A DNA stretch of 64,000 nucleotides from Hericium rajendrae (taxonomy: Eukaryota; Basidiomycota; Agaricomycetes; Russulales; Hericiaceae): positions 310,001 through 374,000 of the forward strand of contig CM065889.1 of NCBI GenBank assembly GCA_033439255.1, given 5' to 3'. The notes under the pieces were generated by a model. The model did no database searches. It saw nothing but the letters and a program-made list of their open reading frames with translations, and was not told where the DNA came from. Position 1 is the stretch's first letter, and each line of letters starts with the position of its first letter. This document shows, piece by piece, positions 37,678 to 49,299 of the stretch. A program made the position numbers and the translations under genes.

Positions 37678-39988
37678 TTATGTTTTTGGTGGTCTCGGGA
37701 AGAAAGCGGGGTGCAGCAGCTGCTCGTGCAATGCTTTGCCGGCGGGCACCTGAAAAGGGCGGTCAGATCCCGGCTTCTGCATACAGAAGGACGATGGACA
37801 AACCATTGGCCACACGTGCTCGGCCGACTCGACGACGCACTCCATCAAGATGGGCTTGTCGCCGTCGTACTCCAGGAACTCCTTCATCTTCTCTGGGAGC
37901 TCTGCGACAGTCGTCACACGGATCGCGTGCACGTCCATCGCCTTTGCGAGCAGAACAAAGTCGGGATTCGTCATGCGTGTGTGGGCATACCGAGCGTCGT
38001 AGAACAGATCTGCAGCAGAGAATCATGAATAACGGAACGGGCAAGATTGAAGATGTGGAGACGAACCTTGCCATTGGGACACCATACCCTGGAAGTCGTT
38101 GTTGAGGACGAGCACCTTGACGCCAATGCCGAACTGAGAAGCGGTCGCGAGCTCCATAGCAGTCATGCTGAACGAAGCATCGCCGTCGATGTCTACGACC
38201 GTCTTCTTCGGTGCGGCTACCTTGGCGCCGATAGCGGCCGGAAGACCGAAGCCCATCGTCTAAGCCAGGGTATCAGTCATCATTACAGGCGGATCCCCCT
38301 AGCAATTGCTTACCCCAAGACCACCAGATGTGATCATCGACCGCGGGTGTCTCCACCGGAAGTGTTGCGCGGCGAACATCTGGTGCTGGCCAACACCAGT
38401 CGAGATGATCACGTCCTCCTTGATGTCCTTCGTCTGCCGCTCAAGCTCCTCAATGATCTCCTGCGGCTTGATCTTCTCCCCCTTCGACGGATCGCTCTTC
38501 ACATACACGAACGGATACTTCTCCTTCCACGTTTGATATCCTTGAACCATGGCGCACGTTCCGAGCGCTTGATCATCGGAAGCATCGCGGACATATTCGC
38601 AGTCACGTCGCCCAGGATAGCAATCGACGCGTCCACGACCTTGTTCACGTTCTTCGGCTGGATCTCGAAGTGGATGATGCCCCCGCGGCCCTGTGCAGCT
38701 GCCGCGCGCGCAGCCGGCGCGAAGGTGTCGATCGTGCCCGTGACACGGTCGTCAAACCGCGCGCCGAGCGCGATGATCACGTCCGCCTCCTGCATCGCGA
38801 GGTTCGCATACGCCGCGCCGTGCATGCCGAGCATGTGCAAACTCTTTTCGTCCGTCTCGTCGAACGCGCCCAGGCCCTGCAGCGTCGTGGTCACCGGGAT
38901 GTTGCCCTCGTGCGAGAGCCGCGCGAGCAGCCCTGGCCCCGCCTCCGACCCGAGCACGCCGTGTCCTGCGTAGATCACAGGGCGCTTCGCTTGGTTGATG
39001 AGCTCCGCAGCGCGGCGGATGAGGTCGATGTCCGCGGCAGGGGTGTTGCTTTGTGGTTGTGTCAGTGCAGACAGCGGATTCGAGGGCAGCCCGAGGTTCG
39101 AGCCGGGCGTGGTGGACCTGAAGGACAGCGCCGTGCGCAGGACACCAGCGGTGACGTCCTTCGGGAGATCGACGAGCACGGGGCCCGGGCGGCCAGACGT
39201 CGCGATCTTGAACGCCTCGTTGATTCTGCGCGGCAGCTCCGCGATGTCCTTGACCATGACGTTCCACTTGGTACAGCTACGCGAGATGCCGACGATGTCT
39301 GCCTCCTGGAAGGCATCCGAGCCGATGGCAGAGGTCGCGACCTGTCCGCAGAAGACGACGAGCGGCACACCGTCGCTGAGGGCGTCTTGCATAGGGGTCA
39401 CGACGTTCGTCGCGCCGGGGCCAGAGGTGACGAGGACGACGCCTGGTCTGCCGGACACGCGGGCGTAGCCCTCGGCCATGTGGCCCGCGCCCTGCTCATG
39501 TCTGGGGAGGATGAAGTCGAAATGGGGGGAGTTGTAGATGGCATCGAACACGGGGAGGATGGCGCCGCCAGGGTAGCCGAAAACGTGCTTTACGCCATGA
39601 CGCAGCATCATTTCATGGAAGATCTGCCCGCCTGACATGCCTACAAATGAGTGATCCAGAGGGGCGCCTGGATGCGGCGTCAGAGGCGCAGTTGGCACAT
39701 TATTTTTCGTGGGCAGCTGCTGGAAACCTGGTGCAGGTGCAGGTCGCCTACAACATACCGGTCAAGTCGTGTGCGCCGATCAGAAGTAATGAAAGCATAC
39801 ACGGCAGGTGAAGGTGAAACAGCGGCGCCGTGAGCTGAGCTGCGAGTGAGATTGCGAGCATGCTCTTTTACTCTCGTCCGTGCTTCGAGGAACGACGAGC
39901 TGGTCGCAGACGTCGAGCCCGACCTGCTCAGAGTGCGAATAGCGCACGATTTTGCAGCCGCATTTCGTGCTTTTGGTGCCGTGAACAT
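37678..39988 (-). CDS. ILV2: Acetolactate (acetohydroxyacid) synthase catalytic subunit
   Basis: This thiamine-diphosphate enzyme condenses pyruvate with pyruvate or 2-ketobutyrate, the first common step of valine, leucine and isoleucine synthesis, in mitochondria. Exons (minus): 39803-39988, 38314-39719, 38067-38259, 37804-38009, 37678-37749; about 687 residues. Exon 1 encodes a basic, Ser/Ala-rich N-terminus ([20 protein letters not shown]) typical of a mitochondrial targeting signal. Landmarks are [18 protein letters not shown], the catalytic-Glu segment [24 protein letters not shown], and the cofactor region [21 protein letters not shown]. One missing base near 38534 breaks the frame between WFKDI and [10 protein letters not shown]. 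The promoter side is close to the KDZ element: a foldback starts 113 bp upstream and the transposon 434 bp upstream. Confidence 0.95.
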
Positions 39989-40100
39989 TTTGAAGCTGAA
40001 GCCCAGGGACAAAGGACAGACAACGACCAGGAGAGAAGGAACAGAAAGGGAGGAGTCAGTGGAGGAGAACTGGAGCTGCTTACAGCCGTTTGCATAGAGC

Positions 40101-40420
40101 ATGGCAGCAGCACGCGTTTTTTCGATGAAAGAGGAAAGGTGTGGCTGGCCCTGTGGCAGCATGTTTTGGCGCCGTCACACTGCCGTCACTGTCCTCAGTC
40201 GACTCCCATATTGCTCTTGTCCTTACATTTTTGCATACATAAATAGCCTCTGATTTGTACATTATGAGACTGTCTATAGTACTCTCATCAATGAATGATG
40301 CCAGCAAGCTGAATTTCTACGGAAAAGTGATATAGTTGAGAATTCTATGCGCCAAAATATGCCGCCACAGGGCCAGCCACCCATTTCCTCTTTCATCGAA
40401 AAAACGCGCGCTGCTGCCAT
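40101..40420. repeat. Foldback unit at the left outer edge of the transposon
   Basis: Arms 40101-40172 and 40349-40420 are inverted copies of 72 bp (about 90% identical by eye) around a loop of 176 bp. Both arms contain the CTTTCATCGAAAAAACGCG segment or its complement. The inner arm stops one base before the 491-bp terminal repeat. The outer arm lies in the ILV2 promoter. The arm sequence is unrelated to that of the right foldback. Confidence 0.85.
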
Positions 40421-40421
40421 C

Positions 40422-40912
40422 CTCACCTGTGTGACATGATATGTAAGCCCAACTAGCCTCGCCATCTTACCTGTTGATGGAGGCTAATCGGCCTTGGATC
40501 TGTCTAAATCGCGTACTAAGCTGAAGACTACGCAGAGCGACCTCTTGTACGCTTTGTCCTCTTGCTCCTCGGAGGGCGTCGGGGTTGCTCGGCCCGTGTT
40601 CCTCGTCGTCAGGCACGGATCGCTATCGGGCTCGGCATCGGCTCGGCAACGCTCGGCAACGTCTCCCGTCCCGTCCCCCCATCATCCGCCCCCCGCCGGC
40701 GCTTATCGCGGGCGGCTGATGCCCGCCGCTGTCCCGCCCATCAAGCGCCCGCCGTCGTCGCCGTCGCCGACGGCGACGGCGATATCTCCCCTTCCCCCTA
40801 CCGTATGTAGACGAATGTATACGTTTTCCGAACCGCTTTCACGCGTAGATCACGATTCCAAGCTCTGTTTCTCGCTCCGCTCCCTGGATAGACGGATATC
40901 TCACAATCTTTG
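40422..40912 (+). repeat. Left terminal inverted repeat (491 bp) of the KDZ element
   Basis: The outer end reads CTCACCTGTGTGACATGATA and the inner end GATATCTCACAATCTTTG. The centre is very GC-rich and contains a 12-bp-arm inverted repeat at 40758-40782 and repeated CTCGGCAAC-like units near 40635-40660. A frame of about 147 codons is open across it, but its mirror copy ends differently in the right repeat, so it is not taken as a gene. Confidence 0.92.
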
Positions 40913-41529
40913 TACCCTTATCACCCTGGAGAAGTGACACGAAAATTGTACTCTTTGCACCTAAATAGCAGAGTCTATACTCCTTTACAGTTGTAATGCT
41001 CAATGAGACCTCAATTGATGTCTGATTCTCGAGCAAAAAGCATTGGTATTCAGGGACAACCAGCTAAACTAATGTAGTGCCAACTGAGGCTTCGAAATAG
41101 AGATAAGTGGATCTTCTAATACCGCGGACATGGTGAAAGATGGGCCTGGTGATGAAACACTTGACGAAGGGCATCTGTCGAGGTATAAACTTTGTCAGAG
41201 AGCGAAGGATGGCATGGCAGAGGGCGGCGGCAAACATGACAAAGGGCGACGGCAAACACAATGAAAGGGTGGAAGACGCGGCGAAACGTGGAAGACGTGG
41301 CAAAAAGGTAAAAGGTGAATACGAAGGATGGGAGTTTCGAGTTATAGGAAGGTACGAGGGACACGGGTGCATGGGGCGTGGCAGACAGGAGGTAGGGAGT
41401 GGGGGCGCAATGAACGAGGGCTACGAGTGACAGACGACAGTCAGTATTTATCGATTGCCCAGAGTAAAGTCTAGAAACGTACCATGAAAATATACCATGG
41501 TGACCGCCTTGCCACGATCCCAAACGTCC
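40913..41529. other. Transposon interior, non-coding
   Basis: Between the left terminal repeat and the stop of the first accessory gene. Contains a short imperfect repeat (GGGCGACGGCAAACA-like, twice near 41222-41260). No gene is supported. Confidence 0.5.
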
Positions 41530-43017
41530 TCACTCAGTGTCATGCTCGTCGCTCGAAGACGAGGACACATCGGAATCCGAGATGATTGCCCTGCTCTTCG
41601 GCCCTTTCTTTCCCCTTCGAGAGCGGTCTTTGCCCTTTCGAGTCGTCCCTTTGTCCTTGCGCGTGGCTCTCGGCTTCACATGGCCAGACTCGACCTTCTC
41701 CTTGTACGCGAGCTTGCGTGCATTCCAGTCCTCGTTGGAGAGGATCTCCCACCGGCACTCCCGGTCGCGCAAAGCCTTCAGCATGCGCGAGAGGCGGAAA
41801 CTGGAGTTGATGTCGGTGATGGGACCCACTTTCGCCTCGGGCCATCCAACGAGCTCCACACCAGTCTCGACGACGAGTTTATCGTAGTGCACGTACTGCA
41901 TAGACTTCGGCCAAAGATCCTCTGGTGTTCCTTTCTGACTGAGCGCCTCGTCTGGAGTGGGATATCAGAGTAACGAACAGAAGGGATACATGGAACACTC
42001 ACGAAGCCCCTTCGTGATCAACTCTCGGATCGAGCCTTGGGAATCCTCCTGGTTGTGATGCTCGAGATTCCGGATAGTACCTTTCAGAAGCACGATATGA
42101 TGCGGCATGTCGACAGCGTGTCAGTTGCTTCTGATCAATGTCACGATGACTGTGAGAACTTACCGGCCAACCCGGACGTGCAGAAGTTCTCGATCTTCAA
42201 TGCTAGTTCCTCTGGAGTCTGAGCGAAGAGTGACCCGCATGCCTCAGTAACTTTCGGTGATGCAACAATATGAGTTTCATATGGGCTCCTCGTCTTTCCC
42301 TTCAGAAATAAGACTAAGTACTCCGAGCCCGTACGTTGACCGAGGCTTATGAGCTGCGGCCGAGTAAAGTCAATGTGGGTCCATGTATGCCATTGTAGTG
42401 GCTTCCATTTGACGTAGTACGTACCTCAGGCTCGAGCTTCGCGAGCGTCCGATTGAAGTCCCTCGTAATAATCCCCGCTGACACCATGCGAGATTGCTCG
42501 GTTTCCTTCTCCTGTCGGTCTTGCTCGAGCTCATCCATGAGGGCCTTCTGCTGCTCTTCAGGCAAGTTGCGCCAGTCTATCTGTGCGACGTGGTGGGAGA
42601 TGTTTGGTAATGTCTCTCTTCCATCAGTATTGCCGCTGCCCTCCGCGGCTAGTAGATTTAATTAGTTAGCGCAAGCGGAGATAGCATGCTGTCATACCAA
42701 GCTTCTTCGCTTCATGATGGATGACTGCGTTGTATAGAGTCGGAGCGCGTCGCGTTATCAGAGCACTAGCACCGGCATAGACTTGTGTTGCAATATCTTT
42801 CTTGTCTCTGCGGGAAGGTAATTAAGTACATGGAAACGAGAAGTGACGGATAGAATAACTTGTCGTGTTCAGCGGCTATTTTTTCTACGACGTCGCTCAC
42901 GGCATGACGACCGGCATGGACATCATGGAATAAAGCTTCTTTGCGGACATGTGTTGCCTGTCTCTGCTGCCGAGCCTTCGCGGCTTTTTTGAGGTCGATA
43001 AAGCGTTCGGGGGGCAT
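41530..43017 (-). CDS. KDZ-element accessory gene A, 393 residues, unknown function
   Basis: Exons (minus): 42860-43017, 42698-42807, 42425-42648, 42164-42353, 42003-42080, 41530-41951; 1182 nt, 393 residues with no frame break. The start MPPERFIDLKKAAKARQQRQ follows a CATTTT context at 43017. The first half is helical and charged (ALMDELEQDRQEKETEQSRM). The second half holds VHYDKLVVETGVELVGWPEA, then FRLSRMLKALRDRECRWEIL, a block I associate with uncharacterised Agaricomycete proteins. The tail is very basic, then acidic Ser-rich (SDSDVSSSSSDEHD), suggesting a nuclear, nucleic-acid-associated protein. Its place between the terminal repeats on the same strand as the transposase suggests a role in or cargo of the element; this is inference. 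Confidence 0.82.
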
Positions 43018-43198
43018 TTTAGCATGGACAGGGAGGGGAAAAAAGAGTCCTAAGCCGGGTGGGTGCGGAGGTTGCCTGTTTTCACTTCAGACTCAGAGGT
43101 ACTAAACAAATGCACGTGATGAATAAATCGACCCTTGGCAGCACACCTGGAGATCTCATTACATTTATAAAGTACTGGTTCAAAGTATCGTGCAGTAT

Positions 43199-44963
43199 CT
43201 AATCCTCAGGGCCAATGTCGAGGGAAGCCAGAATATACTCCCAGTCACCATTTTCCTCTTGCGAAGCCACTTGTAAGACCTCGCGCAGGTCATCAGACAT
43301 ATCACGCTCAATGATCGCGCGAAGCTCCCAAGCCAGTTGGCGCACCAATCCAACCTCCTGGAATAAGCGCACCCAGTGCTGCGGTTCAAAATGCAACGCG
43401 TCGTGTATACCCCGACAGGCCTCAAGGCTGATTCCTCGGTCCGACAAAAAGTGCGCGACGGCCGGGGCAAATCCAAGCTCCTCGAGGCCGCTTTGACTCG
43501 GCGGCAGGTATTCATATGGTGGCGGGGGCAGACAGTCCCCAGCGCGACCGCGTGGATGACTAGAAGTGGGTTCGGGAATGGAGGGTCGTTGTGATGCAGC
43601 TGGCGCGGTCTCGGATCCTGCTGCAATGAGTGGGAATACGGGACATGAACATCATGCCACATACCAGAGCAGGCTTGATGTTGTGGTTGCACAGGCTCAG
43701 CGGTAGCGAACGAGGTGTGAGCCTAGATGGATGGCACGTCAGATGGTGCGCCGGCCTATTTCATGATAAAAATAACTTACTGTGTTCGAAGGCGATGCTG
43801 CAACATGGACGCGCAATGTCGGCGGGCTCTCTTGTCGGCGTCCCGCACGTATAGCGGTGATGTCATCATCTGCGAAAGGCTGGTCTGGGTAAAGAGATAG
43901 TGATGGTGATACCTGTCCCAAAATCGTGAGTGCGTCATCATTTCAGTTGAAAGCGAGACATACCGAGGGAGCCGCAGAGCGTGTTGCACTCTCTGATGCA
44001 GCAGATCCTCCATCATTAGAAGGATCACAGTCTTGCTGCGCTCTCTCGACATTTGATGCTCCCGATGCTGGCGCCGGTGTCCTTTGGGCAGTAGTCGCAG
44101 GAGCCCGGGCTGGTGATAGAAATGCACCTGCACTTTGTTTAAGTAGGCATGAAAGTAATAGGAAAACAAAACATACCTCGTTGCTGCTGAATAGCTGTAG
44201 ACTCTGGCACTAGTGGTATCGGAGCATCTCCGTCGTCTGCGAGCGCTGTTCCGGAAGCAGGCCCAAAGTTTGGAAATGAACCTTGAGATCGTCGAAGTTC
44301 AAAAGGAGGGGGAAGAAATGCCGGTATAGATGGAGCGCGTGTATTATCGGCCATTGTAAGATGGGGCTCGATGATACGTCTCGTAATTGGCGAGAGCAGA
44401 TATCCGCGCCCCGGATCGACAGTGTGAACTCTTGCAGGAAATCCAAAGACGTGAGGACCAGCCAGCTTATCTTGAATGATTTTCTGGAGCTTTGCAACCG
44501 TGTGTCGTAGGGCGGGATACTGGAAAAACTGTCGGGAGAGGACTGGTCGGACTTCGACTTGACTGGGCTCGAAGGGCTGGGATTGATTCCATTCTGGAGA
44601 GACCACAAAGCTAATTACCATCGCGTCGGCCAGGCGATCCATCCCCACAACCTGTTGATACAAAATCAGTAGATAAATTGACAGGTGGTGCAGGCAAAAC
44701 GGACTCACAACATCTTTGAGATCGCCGAGGGAGTCTTGAAAAGCGAGTTCCCGATCTCTCTTCTTCAAACAGAAGTGCCGATGCAGCTCATTTTCGAGCT
44801 GCGCATTGTCGTCCTTGTGAACGTCTAACCGACGATAGAGTCTTTCTCGTGCAATGTCCTGCCGGAGAGGAGGTGGTTGGGTGTTGCTCGCAAACTCAGC
44901 CAGAGCTTGCGGGCTGTACGACGCCCTGTTGATAGTTGAACGGGGGCCCTGAGAAGCAGGCAT
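43199..44963 (-). CDS. KDZ-element accessory gene B, 501 residues, unknown function
   Basis: Exons (minus): 44709-44963, 44177-44651, 43964-44127, 43781-43912, 43665-43722, 43199-43620; 1506 nt, 501 residues, all junctions GT..AG and in frame. The start MPASQGPRSTINRASYSP at 44963 is the first ATG in a spliced frame. A folded-looking first part includes MDRLADAMVISFVVSPEW and FGFPARVHTVDPGRGYLL. A Pro/Ala/Ser-rich linker follows, then a helical C-terminus (SDRGISLEACRGIHDALHFE, then WVRLFQEVGLVRQLAWELRA). I recognise no domain. It lies 180 bp upstream of accessory gene A and 465 bp downstream of the transposase stop, all on one strand. Confidence 0.8.
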
Positions 44964-45428
44964 ATCTCGAAGAGAGAAACAAAGCAACGACGAGATGAAT
45001 GGAAGGTGGAGGACAGGAATTCGTCGAGCTGCAAGTTGACGATAGCACTATCAGTGGTTAGGCGCTCAGTACGAGCAATGCATCGACGCGCGACTATGAA
45101 ACTCCAAGTTATCTGTGCGTTTTACTGTCCTTCTTGCATGTTTTGTGAATGCTGCTCGAGCACTAGTAAAATAAAAATATCTGAAACTGCCAGCACGAAC
45201 TGAGTTCGTTCGAGAAGTGATTTATGACAGCGATCATTTATTGTAAAGGCCTGCGTTTGAAGTATCGAGTTAACTTAGTTGCGTTATGATGCACCGAGCC
45301 GTGCCGCGACTGAAATCTTGTACAGACATTCTCGCTCTTGGTGTCCCACAGGCCTCTCCTCTGAAGAAGAAATATATGCTATGAGACTCTACTAGATGCA
45401 TTGAAGATAATGTATGAGACAGAACTAA
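44964..45428. other. Transposon interior, non-coding
   Basis: The transposase 3' region and the accessory gene B promoter; AT-richer than the genes and without recognised elements. Confidence 0.5.
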
Positions 45429-48400
45429 TTATACATGGAATTTCGAAAGCATATTTAACGGCACTCCTTGCCGACTGCGCGGTATGGCTACATCGTCCTC
45501 CGCATCATCTGCGACGTCCTCGACTGCAAGACTCTCCATGAACTCCCCTAAACTATTTAACGTGTCCTTCGTGCTATCATCAAGTTCCAGGTAATCTCGA
45601 TCCTCATCAGCAGATGTCATACCATCGAAAACACCCGCCTCTGGTGGCAGGATTTGCTCCTCAACGGCGCCAGACATATCAGCCTCGGAATCCTCACCAC
45701 TACCCGCACGTCGACCGCGCTCTCGAGGACCTTCATAGCCTGGCAGATCCCAGGTCTCGCCGATGCGCTGGCGATGCACTGAGTTGACGCAACGTCTAGA
45801 TTTGAGGATCATGCGGATCTCCGCCGCGAGAGTGGCATCGCCTATGTGCTCCTCACTTCTGGCTTCGACCCGCTGTGCTGTCTTCTCCAGCAGTAGTTCT
45901 TCGTCGTCCAGAGAGGTATGGAGTCGCTGAAGTTCAACGTTGAGCCTCGTAATCTCTTCCCGAGCGCGCAGGACCTTGAAGTAACGACTGGTGACTTCAC
46001 GGTTGCCTTGGAGAGCCCATGGACGTGCTGTAATGTCCGATCGAGAGTACGAGTGGCGAAGGATATCGAACTCAGAAACAAACGCGTAGTTCACGATGTC
46101 TTTCCATTCGAGAACAGGCGCAGGCGGATTGAGCTGTTGAGCGAGGATATTGTATCGTTTGAGGGCGTTGCGAATGGCCGTGCCACGCTTCTTGAGAGCC
46201 TTCCATATGGAAGTGCGCATTTTATAGCCTTTATCACAGAATCAGTGCGAGTCGGAATTAGAGATATTGTACACTTACCCATACCCGCAATGTTAGCTTT
46301 GGATAATTCAAATAACCTCTGCACAACTAGATGTTCGACTCGATCAAGCGCGCGATGGAATTCACGGCGCCGAAGGTACTGCAAAGTTTCTTGATACTTC
46401 TTATCGGAAGGGCTCCACGCCCTGTCGCCAATATCGAGTTTCACTTCTAGATCACCGACTGCGCGAATTGCCACCAGAAGTTCTTCCGTTGCGGCGCTAC
46501 GCCGCGCTTCAATGCGACGTGTTGCGCTCGCGTCCTCGGCATAAGATCTCTGGCTGGCCTGGGATGTATTCATGAATGTTCCACTGATCGAATTGCACTT
46601 GTCGCTGTTGTCGGGAATTAATATGAAGGTGTAGATACAATGTTACATGAATAACTCACTGTGCCTTCGCTCGTGTCTCGAGCGCCCGTACATATGCACA
46701 CTCGAGCACCTGTTCTTCGGGCTCGTCCTTGAGATTATGGAGGAATTCACGCTCCTCCTTGATCCAGCGCTCGAAGTCATCGTTTACAAGATTGTTCGCC
46801 GCTTTGAGCTTGTTAATCTCGTACTCATTTTCGGTGATGATATCGAGACATTGCCGATAGTTATTGAAAAGGAACTTGCCTTTGCACACCCTATTAGAGA
46901 TGCATCATAGATCAAGATTAAGAAAAGACGTACTTAGCTCTGCATACTTGTCATCATCCCATTGTTTGAAGTGTAGGTCAAGCGCCTGGAGATAATGATA
47001 CCGGGTCGCATATCGAATGGTGCACGCGACCGCGTTCGACGCAGAGAAGACCCGTTCCATGCCTTCAAGGTCCTCGATTCCCCAGCCGGTGAGGTAGAGT
47101 GGGTGATTGTCGAGCTGGCAGGTCCTCGAGTGCGCGTAGCCATGAAATGAATTGACAGACATGCGGAAGTGATGTTCCTGAGCCTTAGGCCCGAGGAGTG
47201 TGCTCTTCTTTATAGTAGACTTGAGTGAGCATCCATTGTCGAGGCCCGCAGCCACGTCATCGCCACAATTATCAATTATATGATTGCAGACGGCCAACGG
47301 GTACTTAGCCCTGGTGGAACAGATGAGATAGAATAATGCTCAGAGGACATGGCACTTACAACTCGCCGCTCCGGACCATTTCGCATACGACAAGGATGAA
47401 ACCGTGGCGGCACGCGCTGGCGAACATCCCGGTCGCGTCGTAGATGTCGAGTGCACGTTTATGGTGCTCGGCGGCGCTGGCTTTCCAACGTTCCGTACAC
47501 TTGCTATGGTCGCGTCCGTTGTCTTCTGTGTCTTCTGTGTCGCTGGCCCGGGGCCGTGCATCTGGAACCCAGGGAGCATCTTCTTCGCTTTCCTGGGAGG
47601 TGAGAACATGAGAACACACATAAGCTATTGAGGAGATGTAGTATGTACATCACCACTGCCGTCCGTCGCGGGTCGGGCTCGTGGACGATGTTTGACCTCA
47701 TCTTTGAATATGTCGACTGTATCTCGGGTCATGAAATACGTACTCTCCAATGTGCGCTCGTCTTCGCGCCCTGCATTTTTGATACGCTTCACGGAGTTAT
47801 TGCCGTCCATAGCGACCAACTTTGCAGGTGACAGGGAAGGCTCGTTCTCTAACTAGAAAAAGTATAAATGGACTTCAAGTATGATCAGGGAGTGCTGGAC
47901 ATTACCTTGTAGTTGCAGCACACGCAAATATTTTGTATTCGCCAATTCGCCGCGCCACGACCCAGCGCATCGTTCACCCTGGCTTCCACGGTGCGCAATA
48001 TTTCGAGATATGTATCGAATGCGTCAGAAATTTGCTCTCTGAAGGCTGTACGGTAGTTCACCTAGCATCGCAAGCATTTGGTTAAGTCAGGCGCAATGTA
48101 AAAAGTCGATTGCATGCAGTGCTTACATCCTGCATATCACATATCGCCCTCGCAAAGGCTTGGATACTAAGACGCGGGTGTCGTCGTCGCAGGCGATGGT
48201 ACAGCTCCAGGGTGCGGAGGCTAATAGCGATCGACGGGTGAACGGGTGCTGTTCCGAGTAACCCGCATCGAATGAGAGCGACATTTGCGAGCTCGCTATC
48301 ATACTGATGTACAACCTTGGTCTGAAATTCTGTTAGAAAGAAGACATTAGCAGAAAGAGTGTAAAAATAGAAGATAAACGAACCGTGTGCGTCTATGGAA

Positions 48401-49017
48401 AGCACCCGCATCTCATGTCGGTCGTCAGATTCAGGCGTCGAGGCCATCTTGTGCTTCCATTGTAGATAGGCTGATGCCAATGCCGGGATCTGTTCAGCCC
48501 AGTTGCGATATAAATTGCGCAGCCGGTTCCGCCTGTTTTGAGAAGCTGCGCTTGCGCCGGCAGTACCTCTAGATGATAAGGCATGGTTAATACGAGTCTG
48601 CACTGACAAGAGAGGAAAAAACTTTCGGGATGATAATATGTTCATGGGCTGCCTGCACGGCATCATCTCGTTCACCTCCACCTGCAGAGATCCCAACATC
48701 GTCATCATCCACCCAGTCCATAGCATCCGCGGTCGGATCATATGGGTAGTTGTTGCGGTCTTCCTCGAGATCTGCCCCATGCTCGCGAGCCAAGTTGTTG
48801 ACAGCGGACCGGGTTTCAGAGGGAAGTGCTACGATGTAGTCAGTACTCGGAGGCTTTCTCCAGTGCAGATTCACCTACCTTGCATGAGCACACGGCGAAG
48901 AGCAAGCATCTTCTCATGGTCCTTGGAAAGCTGAGCGAGCGACTTGCGCTTTGTGATGCCGCCAGCCCCCTCGGTATTGCTGTAGATGACCTTGCGCTTC
49001 CGTTTGCTCTTGTTCAT
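45429..49017 (-). CDS. KDZ transposase, 1009 residues
   Basis: Eleven exons (minus): 48879-49017, 48676-48828, 48384-48602, 48127-48329, 47906-48061, 47649-47852, 47360-47592, 46934-47310, 46660-46879, 46279-46604, 45429-46228; 3030 nt. Order of parts: a basic N-terminus (MNKSKRKRK), an arginine-rich segment ending YRNWAEQIPALASAYLQWKH, a Cys cluster (CVCC, 284-287), then the KDZ core. Core landmarks are LVAMDGNNSVKRI (Asp306), LDNGC (Asp460, Cys463), FHGYAHSRTCQLDNHPLY (491 onward) and GMERVFSASN (Glu521). Asp306, Asp460 and Glu521 are plausible catalytic acids by analogy with the family. A charged coiled-coil C-terminus follows. All motifs are present and no frame break is seen, so the enzyme may be active. 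One acceptor (exon 10) has an alternative at 46583. Confidence 0.92.
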
Positions 49018-49299
49018 GGTGGCGATAGTGCGCTGATGGTTGTAGGCGCAGGAACGGCGGCGTCTAGAGTCCTGGTCAGGCGCGTCCGTTGATCAACGCG
49101 TCAAAGTCACGTGTACCGCGGCGAACGCGTCGCCCTCATCTCCAGGAGTCCTTCTGCCTCGCCGACAGCAGTCTACCGGGCTGCCCATGCCGCGAATATC
49201 GTATGATTCAAATATCCTTGCACATATTATTGTACCTTACTCCGAGTAACTCGCATCGTAATCCCAATATATTGTTCAGAGATATCAGTCATGTTAACG
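49018..49299. other. Transposase promoter region inside the element
   Basis: The 282 bp between the transposase start and the right terminal repeat. With the repeat itself it must supply the promoter. No motif is recognised. Confidence 0.5.

Noticed and set aside
40427-40905. Solo LTR of a retrotransposon (TGTGA..TCACA ends)
   Set aside because: The copies are inverted, share a few bases beyond those ends, and precisely bracket a KDZ transposase, which fits DNA-transposon ends better.
40494-40937. Open frame of about 147 codons across the left terminal repeat, with a near-identical one in the right repeat
   Set aside because: Identity follows from the inverted repeat. The two products end differently where the repeat stops, the composition is low complexity, and no splice extension or family was found.
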